Shown here in pieces: positions 41,425 through 50,753 of a DNA stretch of 64,000 nt. Origin of the DNA: Sphingomonadales bacterium (GTDB lineage Bacteria > Pseudomonadota > Alphaproteobacteria > Sphingomonadales > Sphingomonadaceae). The notes beneath the pieces were generated by a model. The model saw only the letters and a program-made list of their open reading frames with translations. It did no database searches and had not been told where the DNA came from. The translations under genes and the position numbers were made by a program. The stretch's first letter is position 1. Each line of letters begins with the position of its first letter. The stretch spans positions 102,543 to 166,542 of the forward strand of contig JAIXUQ010000031.1 in the NCBI GenBank assembly GCA_027483465.1, given 5' to 3'.

Positions 41425-41909
41425 GCGGGGTGTTTGTCTCGGTCGGCTCGATGATGCCGTTTGACCGGTTGACCCGCGCCATGGACGAATGGGCCGCCGC
41501 CCATCCCGGCATTGGGGTGGAAATCCAGATCGGCAAGGGCGAATATGAACCCCGTCACGCCCGCTGGGTGCGCAAGCTGCCGCTGGCCGAATATCAGACG
41601 CGGGTGGAGACCTGTGCGCTGTTTGTTGCCCATTGCGGCATGGGTTCGATCATCAGCGCCATCGAGGCGGGCAAGCCGATCCTGATGCTGCCGCGCCTTG
41701 CTGCGCAGGGGGAGCACAACAACGATCACCAACTGGCCACGGCCAAGCATATCGGTGTGCGGCCCGGCCTGCATGTGGCGGCTGACAGTGCGGATCTCAA
41801 GGTGCGGGCCACGGCCTTGCTGGCCGATGCCGGCGGCGCGCCCGCACCGATTTCGCGCTTTGCCGATCCGGCCTTCACGGATCGCATCCGCGCCTTCATC
41901 GAAAGCTGA
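41421..41909 (+). CDS. PssE/Alg13-like catalytic subunit of a split glycosyltransferase
   Basis: 162 residues starting at GTG 41421. It carries the C-terminal UDP-binding half of GT28 enzymes: FVSVGSMMPFDRL at the start, then FVAHCGMGSIISAIEAGKP and MLPRLAAQGEHNNDHQ, which contacts the nucleotide sugar in relatives. Together with the PssD-like protein it should transfer one sugar to a lipid-linked acceptor. The thioesterase gene begins on its stop codon (TGATG), so the three genes are probably one operon. Confidence 0.82.
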   Translation: MSGVFVSVGSMMPFDRLTRAMDEWAAAHPGIGVEIQIGKGEYEPRHARWVRKLPLAEYQTRVETCALFVAHCGMGSIISAIEAGKPILMLPRLAAQGEHNNDHQLATAKHIGVRPGLHVAADSADLKVRATALLADAGGAPAPISRFADPAFTDRIRAFIES

Positions 41910-42739
41910 TGCCGGTGCATCCGTTCATCCCTGTCCAGCCTTCCGGCGAGCCCGGCCATTACCGCATGGTGGTGCCGAAAAATCTCTGTGTGGGCCCGCC
42001 CGATCGGCTGTTCATGTTTGGCGGCGTGGGCCTGGCCAGCGCTCTGGCTGCGGTGGAGGCCCACACCGGCCGGCCAACCGTGTGGGCGGCGGCGCAATAT
42101 CTCAGCTATGCCCGCCCCGGCACGCTGCTCGATCTGGAAGTGATCGTGCCGGTGACCGGCAACTACAACAGCCAGGCCCGGGTGATCACCCGCGCCCGCC
42201 ATGCCGATGGCAGCACCCAGGAAATCATCACGGTGAACGCCGCGCTGGGCAGCCGGCCCGACAGCCCGCACCATCAATGGGCCGAAATGCCTGATGTGCC
42301 GCCGCCCGAAGCCTGCCCCGACATGACGATCCGCTGGAGCCGCGACCCCGAAGACATGAACAGCCAGTGGGACCGGCGGGTGGCGAGCGGCAGTTTCGGC
42401 CGCGATCGCGGTACCGCCCCGCCTTCGGCCGATGGCATTGGCCGGCTGTGGGTGCGCCCCAACAATCCCGATCTGCCGATCGACCGGTTGGTGCTGGCGG
42501 TGATGGCGGATTTCCTGCCATCGGGCGTGGGCAATGCCATGGGCGCCAACGCCGGCGGCAACAGCCTCGACAACACGATCCGCTACATGAATGTCGTGCC
42601 CACCGATTGGGTGCTGGCGGATATCCGCATCCATGCCGTGCACGCCGGCTTTGCCCATGGCCGCGTGCACCTGTTTGCCCGCGATGGCACGTTGCTCGCC
42701 ACCGCCAGCCAGAGCCTGATTGTGCGAATTCACAGTTGA
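41909..42739 (+). CDS. Thioesterase-family (double hot-dog) protein
   Basis: 276 residues. The pattern of two hot-dog halves is seen in RPTVWAAAQYLSYARPG with LDLEVIVPVTG in the first half and DNTIRYMNVVPTDWVLADI with ARDGTLLATASQSLIVR in the second, like TesB-type acyl-CoA thioesterases. Catalytic residues could not be assigned with confidence. It overlaps the glycosyltransferase stop by one base. Acyl-CoA hydrolysis is the likely chemistry. Confidence 0.75.
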   Translation: MPVHPFIPVQPSGEPGHYRMVVPKNLCVGPPDRLFMFGGVGLASALAAVEAHTGRPTVWAAAQYLSYARPGTLLDLEVIVPVTGNYNSQARVITRARHADGSTQEIITVNAALGSRPDSPHHQWAEMPDVPPPEACPDMTIRWSRDPEDMNSQWDRRVASGSFGRDRGTAPPSADGIGRLWVRPNNPDLPIDRLVLAVMADFLPSGVGNAMGANAGGNSLDNTIRYMNVVPTDWVLADIRIHAVHAGFAHGRVHLFARDGTLLATASQSLIVRIHS

Positions 42740-42770
42740 GGCCGGGCGGTGGCAGGCCTAGCCTTGCGGC

Positions 42771-44702
42771 ATGACACCGCACTTCATCGCCCTTCTGCTC
42801 GCTTCTGCCGCCAACGCCGCGCCGACGCCGCCGGCCGCCAGCCCGCAGACCCAGGCCGACAATGCCGCGCTCAGCGCCACACTGAACTGGGCCGATGCCG
42901 AGGATTTCGAGTTCGCCGCCCGCGGTTTCCTGGGCAGCATTCCCGAAGGCAAAATCAGGGATGCCAAGGGCGCGGTGCTGCGCGATCTGAATGACGAGGC
43001 GCAGTTCAGCGGCCCGGCGCCGGCCACGGTCAACCCCAGCCTGTGGCGCAATGCCAGCCTGCTGGCCAGGCACGGCCTGTTCCAGGTGGCCGATGGCATC
43101 TGGCAGGTGCGCGGCCTTGATCTGGCCAACATGACGATCATTCGCGGGAACAGCGGCTGGATCATCATCGACCCCCTCACCGGGGCCGAGGCGGCGACGG
43201 CGGCGATGAACCTGGTCAGCGAAAAGCTCGGCAAGCGGCCCGTCGTGGCCGTTATCTACACCCACAGCCATGTCGATCATTTCGGCGGCGTGCTGGGCGT
43301 GGTGAACCCGGCCGAAGTGGCGGCCGGCAAGGTGGCGATCATCGCGCCCGAGGGCTTTCTGGAGCATGCCGTTTCGGAAAATGTCATCGCCGGTCCAGCC
43401 ATGCTGCGCCGCGCCAGCTACATGTTTGGCACCTTGCTGCCGCGCGGGGCGACCGGCCATGTTTCCTCCGGGCTGGGGCCGATGGGCACGCCCGGCACCT
43501 ATGGCCTGATCCCGCCGACCGACAGCATCAAGGCCACCGGCGAGACGCGCACCATCGACGGGGTTGAGTTTGTTTTCCAGTTGACGCCGAACACCGAGGC
43601 GCCATCGGAAATGAACCTCTATCTGCCGGCGTGGAAGGCTTTGTGCCTGGCAGAGAATGCCAATGGCGCCATGCACAATCTGCTGACCCCACGCGGCGCG
43701 CTGGTGCGCGATGCCAAGGGCTGGGCCGATTATCTGATCGAGGCGCGGCGGCGCTGGGGCGGAACGGCCGATGTGCTGTTCACCAGCCATTTCTGGCCGC
43801 GCTGGGGCAAGGCCCATATCAGCGATTATCTGCTGCGCCACGCCCAGGCCTATGCCTTTGTCCACAACGAAAGCGTGCGGCTGATGAACCAGGGCCTCAA
43901 CGCCGTGGAGATCGGCGAGGCGATCCGGCTGCCGGAGCCGCTGGCGCGGGCGTGGTTCAACCGGCCCAATTATGGCAGCCTGAAGTTCAACGCCCGCGCC
44001 GTCTATCAGCGCTATCTGGGCGCCTTTGATGGCGACCCGGCCAATCTTGATCCGTTGCCGCGTGCCGATCTTTCGGTCCGTCTGGTGGCGCAGATGGGCG
44101 GGGCGAAAAAGGTGCTGGCCGCCGGCAAGGCGGCGGCAGCCAGGGGCGATGACCGCTGGGCCGCCACGCTGCTTTCCACCCTGGTGCGGGCCGCGCCCGC
44201 CACGCCGGGGGCTAAGGCGGCGCTGGCCGGCGTCTATCGCCAGCTTGCCTTCCGCGCCGAAACCGCGCCCTGGCGGGATTTCTACCTCAGCGGCGCGCAG
44301 GAACTGGAACAGGGCATCAAGCCCAGCAGCCAGGCCGCCGCCGCCGGCATCGCCGCCAATCTGTCGGTCAGCAATCTGCTCGATTCGATGGCGGTGCGGC
44401 TGGTGCCGGAACGCGCCATCGCACCGTTGACGATCGCGTTTGAAATCCCCGAGGCCAGGGAACGCCACCTCGTCACCATCGGCAATGGCGTGATGCTGCA
44501 CGAACAGGGCGTCGACGATGCGGCGCAGGCGACGCTGGTGGTGCCGCGCCGGGCGCTGATTGGCCTGATCGGTGGCGCGGTGAAGGCGCCTGACCTGATG
44601 GCGGCCGGGCAATTGCGCATCAGCGGCGATCTGGCCGCGCTGCAGCGCTTCATGGGCCTGTTCCAGCCGCCGAAACCGGATTTCCCGCTGGTGGCACCGT
44701 AA
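42771..44702 (+). CDS. SdsA-type alkyl sulfatase (metallo-beta-lactamase fold)
   Basis: 643 residues with a signal peptide (about 1-16). The metallo-beta-lactamase metal motif is THSHVDHFGG near residues 163-172. The long central region and C-terminal SCP2-like sterol-carrier domain (TVVPRRALIGLIGG-type strand near the end) match linear primary-alkylsulfatases such as SdsA1/YjcS. These hydrolyse alkyl sulfate esters to alcohol and sulfate in the periplasm. It ends 10 bases before the stop of the convergent decaheme operon. Confidence 0.88.
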   Translation: MTPHFIALLLASAANAAPTPPAASPQTQADNAALSATLNWADAEDFEFAARGFLGSIPEGKIRDAKGAVLRDLNDEAQFSGPAPATVNPSLWRNASLLARHGLFQVADGIWQVRGLDLANMTIIRGNSGWIIIDPLTGAEAATAAMNLVSEKLGKRPVVAVIYTHSHVDHFGGVLGVVNPAEVAAGKVAIIAPEGFLEHAVSENVIAGPAMLRRASYMFGTLLPRGATGHVSSGLGPMGTPGTYGLIPPTDSIKATGETRTIDGVEFVFQLTPNTEAPSEMNLYLPAWKALCLAENANGAMHNLLTPRGALVRDAKGWADYLIEARRRWGGTADVLFTSHFWPRWGKAHISDYLLRHAQAYAFVHNESVRLMNQGLNAVEIGEAIRLPEPLARAWFNRPNYGSLKFNARAVYQRYLGAFDGDPANLDPLPRADLSVRLVAQMGGAKKVLAAGKAAAARGDDRWAATLLSTLVRAAPATPGAKAALAGVYRQLAFRAETAPWRDFYLSGAQELEQGIKPSSQAAAAGIAANLSVSNLLDSMAVRLVPERAIAPLTIAFEIPEARERHLVTIGNGVMLHEQGVDDAAQATLVVPRRALIGLIGGAVKAPDLMAAGQLRISGDLAALQRFMGLFQPPKPDFPLVAP

Positions 44703-44712
44703 CGCCGCGGCG

Positions 44713-47700
44713 CTATTTCCTGAGCGGTGACCAGGCGCCCATGTCCACCCGGTCGGTCACCCGATAGGGCTGGCCATTCTCGCCGATGAAGAAATGCTCC
44801 GTCTCCTTGCGGTTGAACGGCCGTGAACCAAGGCGACCCAAGATGGCGATCTGGCCGCCGGTTTCGTCCACCGCGCGGTCACGGTCCAGCCCCTTGGCGA
44901 CAGAGAGCGCCGGCTTGGGCGTCCGCGCAAAGGCGATCAGTTCGGGCATCGGCCTGGGCGAGAAACCATAGAAATTGGGCTGGCTGTCGGGGCTGGTCAG
45001 TTGCAGCACCTTCACGCCGTTGCGGCCATCGGCAACATAGGCGAACAGCGTGGCATTGGTGCTGGCCACCACCACATCTTCGGCATCATTCAACGTCCCG
45101 CCCGCCGTGAAGCGCTGGTAGACTTTGGGCGCCAGCGGCTTCTTGATGTCAACGATCACCAGCCCATCAGCCTTGGCGGCGACATAGGCATAGGTGCGCG
45201 CCAGGTAGAATTTGCGCGCATTTTCAATCTTCACCGTGGCGTCCGGCCGGTGCAGCGGTCGCTTCAGATCGCTGATGTCGAACAGTTCGAGGCCATTGGC
45301 CGTGGTCACCCACAGGTAACGGAACTGCACCGCGCTGGCCCGCGCATCATTGAGCGGCAGGCTGGCCGCCAGTTTCGGCGCCCGGGGATTGTCCAGATCC
45401 ACCACCACCAGCCCGCGCGGCGTCGTCACATAGGCGATGTGGCCGGCCAGCGTGATGTGGCGGGCGCCGTTCAGCACGCCATCGGGGTTCCACGCCGTGC
45501 GGCCGCCGTCCAGACGCTCACGCTTCAGGAAATTGTTGCGCGGTTCACCATCGGTCAGCGTGTCGACATTCACCAGCACCAGGCCCTCGACGCTGTCGGT
45601 CACCACCGCATAGCGGTAGATTTCGTGCAGCTTCTGCTCCTGGTTGTAACCGGCCAGCGGATCGGCCAGCGGCTTGCCGGCGGCGCGGGCCTCCTGCTCG
45701 CCCACGATCTTGTCGTTGCGCGGCACGCTGATCGGTTGGTTGGTGGCGATCGCCATGCAGGTGGCATTGGCCGTCTTCACCTGGGCATCATGGCCCAACG
45801 CCGAGAAAGGCGATTTGACGATGCGTTCCGAAACGCCCTTGTTGGACAGATTGGCGATATCATAGGCAACAAAGCCGCCCTTGCCCTCGGCAACATAAAG
45901 ATACTCGCCGCGGTTCTGGATGCAGCGCACCTCTCCGCTCGTGCCTTGCGTGATGTTGCGGATTTCCTCGGTCGGGTTGGTCTCGCCCGAAAGCTTGCGG
46001 TCAAAGATGCGGCCGCGGTTCCAGTTGATCAGCTCGCGCTTGTTCTTTTCCACATGGGCCTGCCAGAAATCCGGATAGGCATAGCGGTGGAGATAGGAGC
46101 CAAACACCGCCTGCGGCTCGCCAAATTCGGTCACCCGCACCGCTTCCACCGCGCGGTCCAGCCCGAAAAAGGCGTGCATGCCGACGAAATTGATGAAGTT
46201 GGTGCCCTGCAGGCTCAGCTGCGCCAGGATGGCATTGTTGTCGTCATCCTCGCTCACATGGCAATCGGTGCAGGTCTTGGTTTCCTGGGTGCGCACCGTG
46301 TGCGGGAAATGCGGCGCAAAGGCTTGGGATGAGAAGCCCGACGCCGCGATCGGCGGCTGCTGCACATAGATGCGTTCGCGGTTGATGTTGGTGGAGGTGA
46401 GGATCAGCGCCGAGCTTGAGCGGATCGGCGCGATGATGCCGCCCTTGCTGGTCTGGTGGCGGCCCAGCTGGAAAATCTCGTCACGCGCCACCTGCGGGTT
46501 GTAGGTGGCGTAGTTGCGGGTCTCCTGCTCCTCATATTTGTGGGTCTTGCTCTTCCAATTGGCCTCGATCGGCAGGTGGCAGCCGCCACAGCTGGTGGTC
46601 CAGCTGGTGTGGCAGGCGAAACAGGCCATGTTGTCGTCTTTGTGGGCGCGGTCCCCCACGCCGGGGCCGAACGACATCTTGCCGCCCGTGCTGGCCAGCG
46701 TGCCCATCAGCTTGGCCCGCGCCGCCTTGGCGTTGAAATCCGGATGGTCCTGGGTGACGCTGTCCTTCACCAGCTTCACCCGCCAGACGAGGCTGGGATC
46801 ACTGGCCGAACGCTGCCACAGCACGCGGCGGCCATCGGCCATGCCCCATTCAAAGCGCAGCCGGCCATCCGGGTTGCGGATGCGGGACAGATCGGTGCCC
46901 GGCGGCGGCGCTGCCAGATTGGAAGTGCGGAGGGTGGGATAAGCATCGGCGGTGCCGTGGCAATCCTTGCAGCCGATCTCCACGCTGTTGGCCACTTCGC
47001 CATGGATGAAGCCATTGCCATGGGCATCCTGGGCGAAATGGCAATCGGTGCACTGCATCCCCACTTCGGTGTGGATGTCCATCAGGTGCACGGCCTTGCC
47101 GGGCTGGCCTGGGCCGGGCACCGCCGCCGGCTTGGTGAACTGCGGATTGCCGGCCTTGCGGAATTTTTCCGGATCATCATTGGCGACGATATGGGCGGTG
47201 TCGGTGCCCCAACTGGCCATGTTGCCGCCGGCATCCAGCAGATTGCCTTCGCGGTCGCGCTTGTAAACGGCGCGGAAATTCCAGCCATGGCCGTGATAAT
47301 CGGCGAACTGCGTGTCCTTCATCCTGTCGTTGCGGTCGTTCACTGTGCGCAGGAAATCCAGATCGCTCCATGCACCATGGGCGGCGGCGCCTTCGGGGTT
47401 GCGCTCGTTGGCGGTGCGCACCTCCGCGGCGGTGGGATAACGCTGGCGCTTGAACAGCCGGTCATGCTCGGCATCGGACATATTGGCCGGCTTGGGATAG
47501 GGATTGTCCTTGCCCGGCCACATGCGCGGCGCGTCGCTTTCATAATCCCACATCGTGTAGCCATAGTACGTGTTCACGAACATGTTGGGCTGGTGCATGT
47601 GGCAATTCATGCACAGGCTTGACGGCATGGCGCGGGTGAAGCTGTGCTTGATCGGGTGGCCCGGCTCCTGCTTGTTGATGGTGGGATCGGCGCTCTGGCT

Positions 47701-48885
47701 CTGCCCGTCGCGCCCGGCCGCCGCATAGACCGAGGAATGCCGGATCTCGCGGTCATTGGCATAGACGATGTGGCATGAACCACAGCCCGAGGTGCGGTAA
47801 TCGCCGGGCTGGTCGTTGGTGCCCATGAACCAGGTGAAGGGGTCGTTCAGCCTTGTCTTGTGGATGTTGATCACCGGCACCGCGATGCGCAGACCGGTGC
47901 CGGGGCCGCGGTTGGATTGGCGGATGTCCGGCCGGCCCGGCTCTTCCAGCCGCTGGATGCTGCCCAGCGAATTGGGCAGGCCGATTTCCGGGAAAGTGGG
48001 GTTGATGTTGCGGCCGCCGCGCTCGAACACGCGGAAGATGTCGGCCGGCGGGATCACCTGCCAGGCCGGCAGCGGGGCCAGGAAGGGCAGGCTGCCGCGC
48101 GCCTTTTCGGCATCGCTCAGGGCGCCGATGCCCTTGGCACCGGGGCTGAACATCAGGCCGGGCAGGCTGTTGTCATGATGGCCGCCGGCGGCGTGATGAT
48201 CCCCGCCATGGTTCAGGCCCATCTCGCCATGGCCCGATGCGTCCCCGTTCCACGCCCCCAGCATGCCGGCCGTCTGGCCGGGCCGGTAATAGGCCTCACC
48301 CAGCACATAATTCTTGTAGGGCAGGATGCCGTTGTTATAGGCCGCGCCGCCAAACAGCATGGCGCCGGTGGCCATCAGACTGCGCTCGGCCCGTTCGATG
48401 ATCTCCATGTGGCAGGCGCCGCAGGCGTCCCGTGCCGCCCGATAGTCTGACGGGTTGACGAAGCGGATGAACTCGGGGCTCTCGCGGTTGAGCAGCGTGT
48501 AGCTGCGCTGCGGGTTGGCCGAAGACGGGAAATGCCAGCTTTCCGGGAACATCGGCAGCACATGGGCTTCGTCCCGCAGCTTGCGGTAATTGGGATCGTT
48601 CATCGCCAGCGCGGCCGGTGCGATGATCTTCGCATCGCCGCCATGGCAATCGGTGCAGCCCAGCACCACCGATTTGGGCGCGTGCATTGTGGCTTCGTCG
48701 CTGGCGGTGTGGCAGCTGACGCAGCCGGCGGATTTGGCGTCCGCCTGGGCCTGCGTTTGCCATTTCGGCGCGGCGGCGCCGCGCACATGGCTGTAATCGC
48801 GCGCCACCGGCTTTTCGCCTTCCGACGCGATGGCCACCCCCATCAGGGGCAGGATGAGCAAAAGGGCGAGCCGTTTCAGCATCAT
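44713..48885 (-). CDS. Exported decaheme cytochrome c with C-terminal LVIVD-type propeller
   Basis: 1390 residues from the ATG at 48885, which overlaps the beta-barrel gene stop (ATGA). A signal peptide (about 1-20) is followed by ten CxxCH sites at about 55-59, 77-81, 155-159, 368-372, 425-429, 612-616, 639-643, 755-759, 766-770 and 872-876. Residues 218-240 are His/Gly-rich (NHGGDHHAAGGHHD). The last 400 residues have repeated LVIVD-type strands (GLVVVDLDNPRAP, GLELFDISDLKRP, GLVIVDIKKPLAP) that suggest a beta-propeller, as in surface-exposed or receptor-like proteins. The other hallmark is length: this is much larger than typical MtrA/PioA decahemes. It is the last gene of the four-gene operon. 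I infer an electron-transfer protein at or beyond the outer membrane. No named family fits all its parts. Confidence 0.88.
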   Translation of the reverse strand: MMLKRLALLLILPLMGVAIASEGEKPVARDYSHVRGAAAPKWQTQAQADAKSAGCVSCHTASDEATMHAPKSVVLGCTDCHGGDAKIIAPAALAMNDPNYRKLRDEAHVLPMFPESWHFPSSANPQRSYTLLNRESPEFIRFVNPSDYRAARDACGACHMEIIERAERSLMATGAMLFGGAAYNNGILPYKNYVLGEAYYRPGQTAGMLGAWNGDASGHGEMGLNHGGDHHAAGGHHDNSLPGLMFSPGAKGIGALSDAEKARGSLPFLAPLPAWQVIPPADIFRVFERGGRNINPTFPEIGLPNSLGSIQRLEEPGRPDIRQSNRGPGTGLRIAVPVINIHKTRLNDPFTWFMGTNDQPGDYRTSGCGSCHIVYANDREIRHSSVYAAAGRDGQSQSADPTINKQEPGHPIKHSFTRAMPSSLCMNCHMHQPNMFVNTYYGYTMWDYESDAPRMWPGKDNPYPKPANMSDAEHDRLFKRQRYPTAAEVRTANERNPEGAAAHGAWSDLDFLRTVNDRNDRMKDTQFADYHGHGWNFRAVYKRDREGNLLDAGGNMASWGTDTAHIVANDDPEKFRKAGNPQFTKPAAVPGPGQPGKAVHLMDIHTEVGMQCTDCHFAQDAHGNGFIHGEVANSVEIGCKDCHGTADAYPTLRTSNLAAPPPGTDLSRIRNPDGRLRFEWGMADGRRVLWQRSASDPSLVWRVKLVKDSVTQDHPDFNAKAARAKLMGTLASTGGKMSFGPGVGDRAHKDDNMACFACHTSWTTSCGGCHLPIEANWKSKTHKYEEQETRNYATYNPQVARDEIFQLGRHQTSKGGIIAPIRSSSALILTSTNINRERIYVQQPPIAASGFSSQAFAPHFPHTVRTQETKTCTDCHVSEDDDNNAILAQLSLQGTNFINFVGMHAFFGLDRAVEAVRVTEFGEPQAVFGSYLHRYAYPDFWQAHVEKNKRELINWNRGRIFDRKLSGETNPTEEIRNITQGTSGEVRCIQNRGEYLYVAEGKGGFVAYDIANLSNKGVSERIVKSPFSALGHDAQVKTANATCMAIATNQPISVPRNDKIVGEQEARAAGKPLADPLAGYNQEQKLHEIYRYAVVTDSVEGLVLVNVDTLTDGEPRNNFLKRERLDGGRTAWNPDGVLNGARHITLAGHIAYVTTPRGLVVVDLDNPRAPKLAASLPLNDARASAVQFRYLWVTTANGLELFDISDLKRPLHRPDATVKIENARKFYLARTYAYVAAKADGLVIVDIKKPLAPKVYQRFTAGGTLNDAEDVVVASTNATLFAYVADGRNGVKVLQLTSPDSQPNFYGFSPRPMPELIAFARTPKPALSVAKGLDRDRAVDETGGQIAILGRLGSRPFNRKETEHFFIGENGQPYRVTDRVDMGAWSPLRK

Positions 48886-50753
48886 CAATAAGCCAGCACA
48901 GCGTTGAACAGCACCGAATAATAATGGCCGGTGCGGGGTGAATTGGTGAACAGGTCGCGGAAACCGGCGCCGGGCTTCAGCACCGCGCCCGACAGGCGAA
49001 ACACCAGATTCTGGTTGAAATGCGGGCGGTATGTCGCCGCCGCCGAAAGATCCCAGCCGATATCCTTGGGGATGGTGCCTTCCACCCGCAGCGCCTGCAG
49101 CGTGGCGGTGGTGGCAAACCACAGATGATTGGCGCTGCCGCTGATCCGCAGTTCGGGCAGGATATCGAAATCGGCGCCAACGCCCAGCAACATGGTGCCG
49201 GGATTGGTGAAATTGGCCTGGCCTTGTTCCTTGGACGACCTGAGATCGTTCAGGATGCCATTGCGGCTGTTCACCGAAATGGCGCGGCCGCCGCCAGCAA
49301 AGGGGATGGTCTGGCGCACCCAGTAACTCGTGTCGGCGCCGGCAAACTGCGGATTCTCGAAAATCGCCGCATAGCCGCTGTCAACATCATCATACGGGTT
49401 GGAATCGCCCGAGGCATAAAGGGCCGAGCCGCGCAAACGCACCCAGCCCCGGTCATAGCTGGGCTCCAGCGCGACGAACCAGCTGTTGATCTTCGCCCGC
49501 CGGTCGGTGAAGATATTGTTGCGGTTGCTGCCGGTGGCGTGGGTGGCCGACAATGACAGGTTCAGCCGGCCGATGTGGCCGTCGGCGTTGTAGCTGAGAT
49601 AAACCACATCATAATTGCGCCCGCGCAAGCTGCCGAGCAGTGCCGGCCGCACCGGGAAGCCGTTGGTGTCCACCTGCACATCATTGCGCTCGCGGTTCAC
49701 ATTCCAGATGGCGCTCACCTGGCTGGTCATCCCCGGCAGCGGCAGATCCTGGCGATAGAGGTTGGCCACGAACAGCGCATCGCGACGGGGGCTGCGCAGC
49801 ACCGCGTTCAGGCCCGAGTTGCTGTCCTTCTCCAGCCGCCAGAAGGCCGCCAGATTATACTGGAAGCGATTGTTGTCGCGGTTGCCGAACAGGCGCACGC
49901 CCAGTTGATTGTCCTGAAACAGGAAGCCGCGGAAATCGCTGGAAAAGGGCTGGATGCCGACGCGCAGCGAATCGAAATCATAGCGGTCAGAGGTGTTCCT
50001 GAGGTGATAATCCAGGAACAATTCCTGCACGCCCACGAAGGCATCGGTGCGCAGTGACCGCTTGGTGGGCAGCACCGAGAGCACCCGCCGTTCCGGCACG
50101 TCGACATGGTTGATGTTGAAGGCGATCGCCGCCCGCAGTTCATATTCGGGCGGCTTGAAGGCGGTGCTGCCCTTGGTCAGCGCTGCGCCCAGGATGAAGG
50201 TCTGGGCGAACACCTCGCTATACTGCCGGCCAAACACGTCATTGTTGCCCGGCCGTTCCGTCGTCTGTACCCCCACCGGGATGGGGAAGCTGCGCGGTTC
50301 GGCCAGCGTGTCGGAAATCGCGGTCAATTGCAGGAACAGATCATGGGTGCCGCAGATCGGCCGGTCACCCTTCAGCGTGTTCTGGTTGTAGGGGTCCTTC
50401 CAGTTGGACTTGACCAGCCCCAGCGTTTCGATCAGCCGCCAGCGATCGGGCACCGGCAGGTGATCGGCGGGAAAATCGCCCTGCTTCGGCCAGGCCACCG
50501 CGCCCTGGTTGGCCTGCACCACCGGGTCCCAGCTTTGCGGCCCGCCCATGCCCGGCACCCGCCGGCCAGGCAGGTTGCCGGCTTGCGGGTCGGCGGGCGA
50601 GGCGGCGTCCTCGGCCGGTAGCCGGTCCTTGGGCGGCTCCACCTTGGCATAGCAATCAAACCATTTGCCGAACGGCTTGGCGATGGCTGGCCCGGCGCTG
50701 CCCAGCAGCGCCAACGCCAGCAGGCTGCCAAGCTCAGCGCGCCTGGCAGACAT
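48885..50753 (-). CDS. Putative outer-membrane beta-barrel of the decaheme operon
   Basis: 622 residues from the ATG at 50753. A signal peptide (about 1-25, cut after AIA) precedes a region that is rich in alternating aromatic/polar strands: RGFLFQDNQLGVRLFG, RFQYNLAAFWRLE, VVYLSYNADGHIGRLNLSLS, WVRLRGSALYASGD, and it ends in a short strand with terminal aromatic Tyr (VLFNAVLAY), the usual barrel-assembly signal. This resembles porins. I considered MtrB/PioB porins, but the N-terminal CxxC typical of MtrB is absent. It overlaps the lipoprotein gene by 20 bases and the decaheme gene by 1 base. A porin beside a decaheme cytochrome suggests a transmembrane conduit. Specific family unknown. Confidence 0.7.
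   Translation of the reverse strand: MSARRAELGSLLALALLGSAGPAIAKPFGKWFDCYAKVEPPKDRLPAEDAASPADPQAGNLPGRRVPGMGGPQSWDPVVQANQGAVAWPKQGDFPADHLPVPDRWRLIETLGLVKSNWKDPYNQNTLKGDRPICGTHDLFLQLTAISDTLAEPRSFPIPVGVQTTERPGNNDVFGRQYSEVFAQTFILGAALTKGSTAFKPPEYELRAAIAFNINHVDVPERRVLSVLPTKRSLRTDAFVGVQELFLDYHLRNTSDRYDFDSLRVGIQPFSSDFRGFLFQDNQLGVRLFGNRDNNRFQYNLAAFWRLEKDSNSGLNAVLRSPRRDALFVANLYRQDLPLPGMTSQVSAIWNVNRERNDVQVDTNGFPVRPALLGSLRGRNYDVVYLSYNADGHIGRLNLSLSATHATGSNRNNIFTDRRAKINSWFVALEPSYDRGWVRLRGSALYASGDSNPYDDVDSGYAAIFENPQFAGADTSYWVRQTIPFAGGGRAISVNSRNGILNDLRSSKEQGQANFTNPGTMLLGVGADFDILPELRISGSANHLWFATTATLQALRVEGTIPKDIGWDLSAAATYRPHFNQNLVFRLSGAVLKPGAGFRDLFTNSPRTGHYYSVLFNAVLAY

Noticed and set aside
48885..50753. Naming the beta-barrel MtrB or PioB
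   Set aside because: The MtrB N-terminal CxxC is absent and the strand pattern alone does not identify the family.
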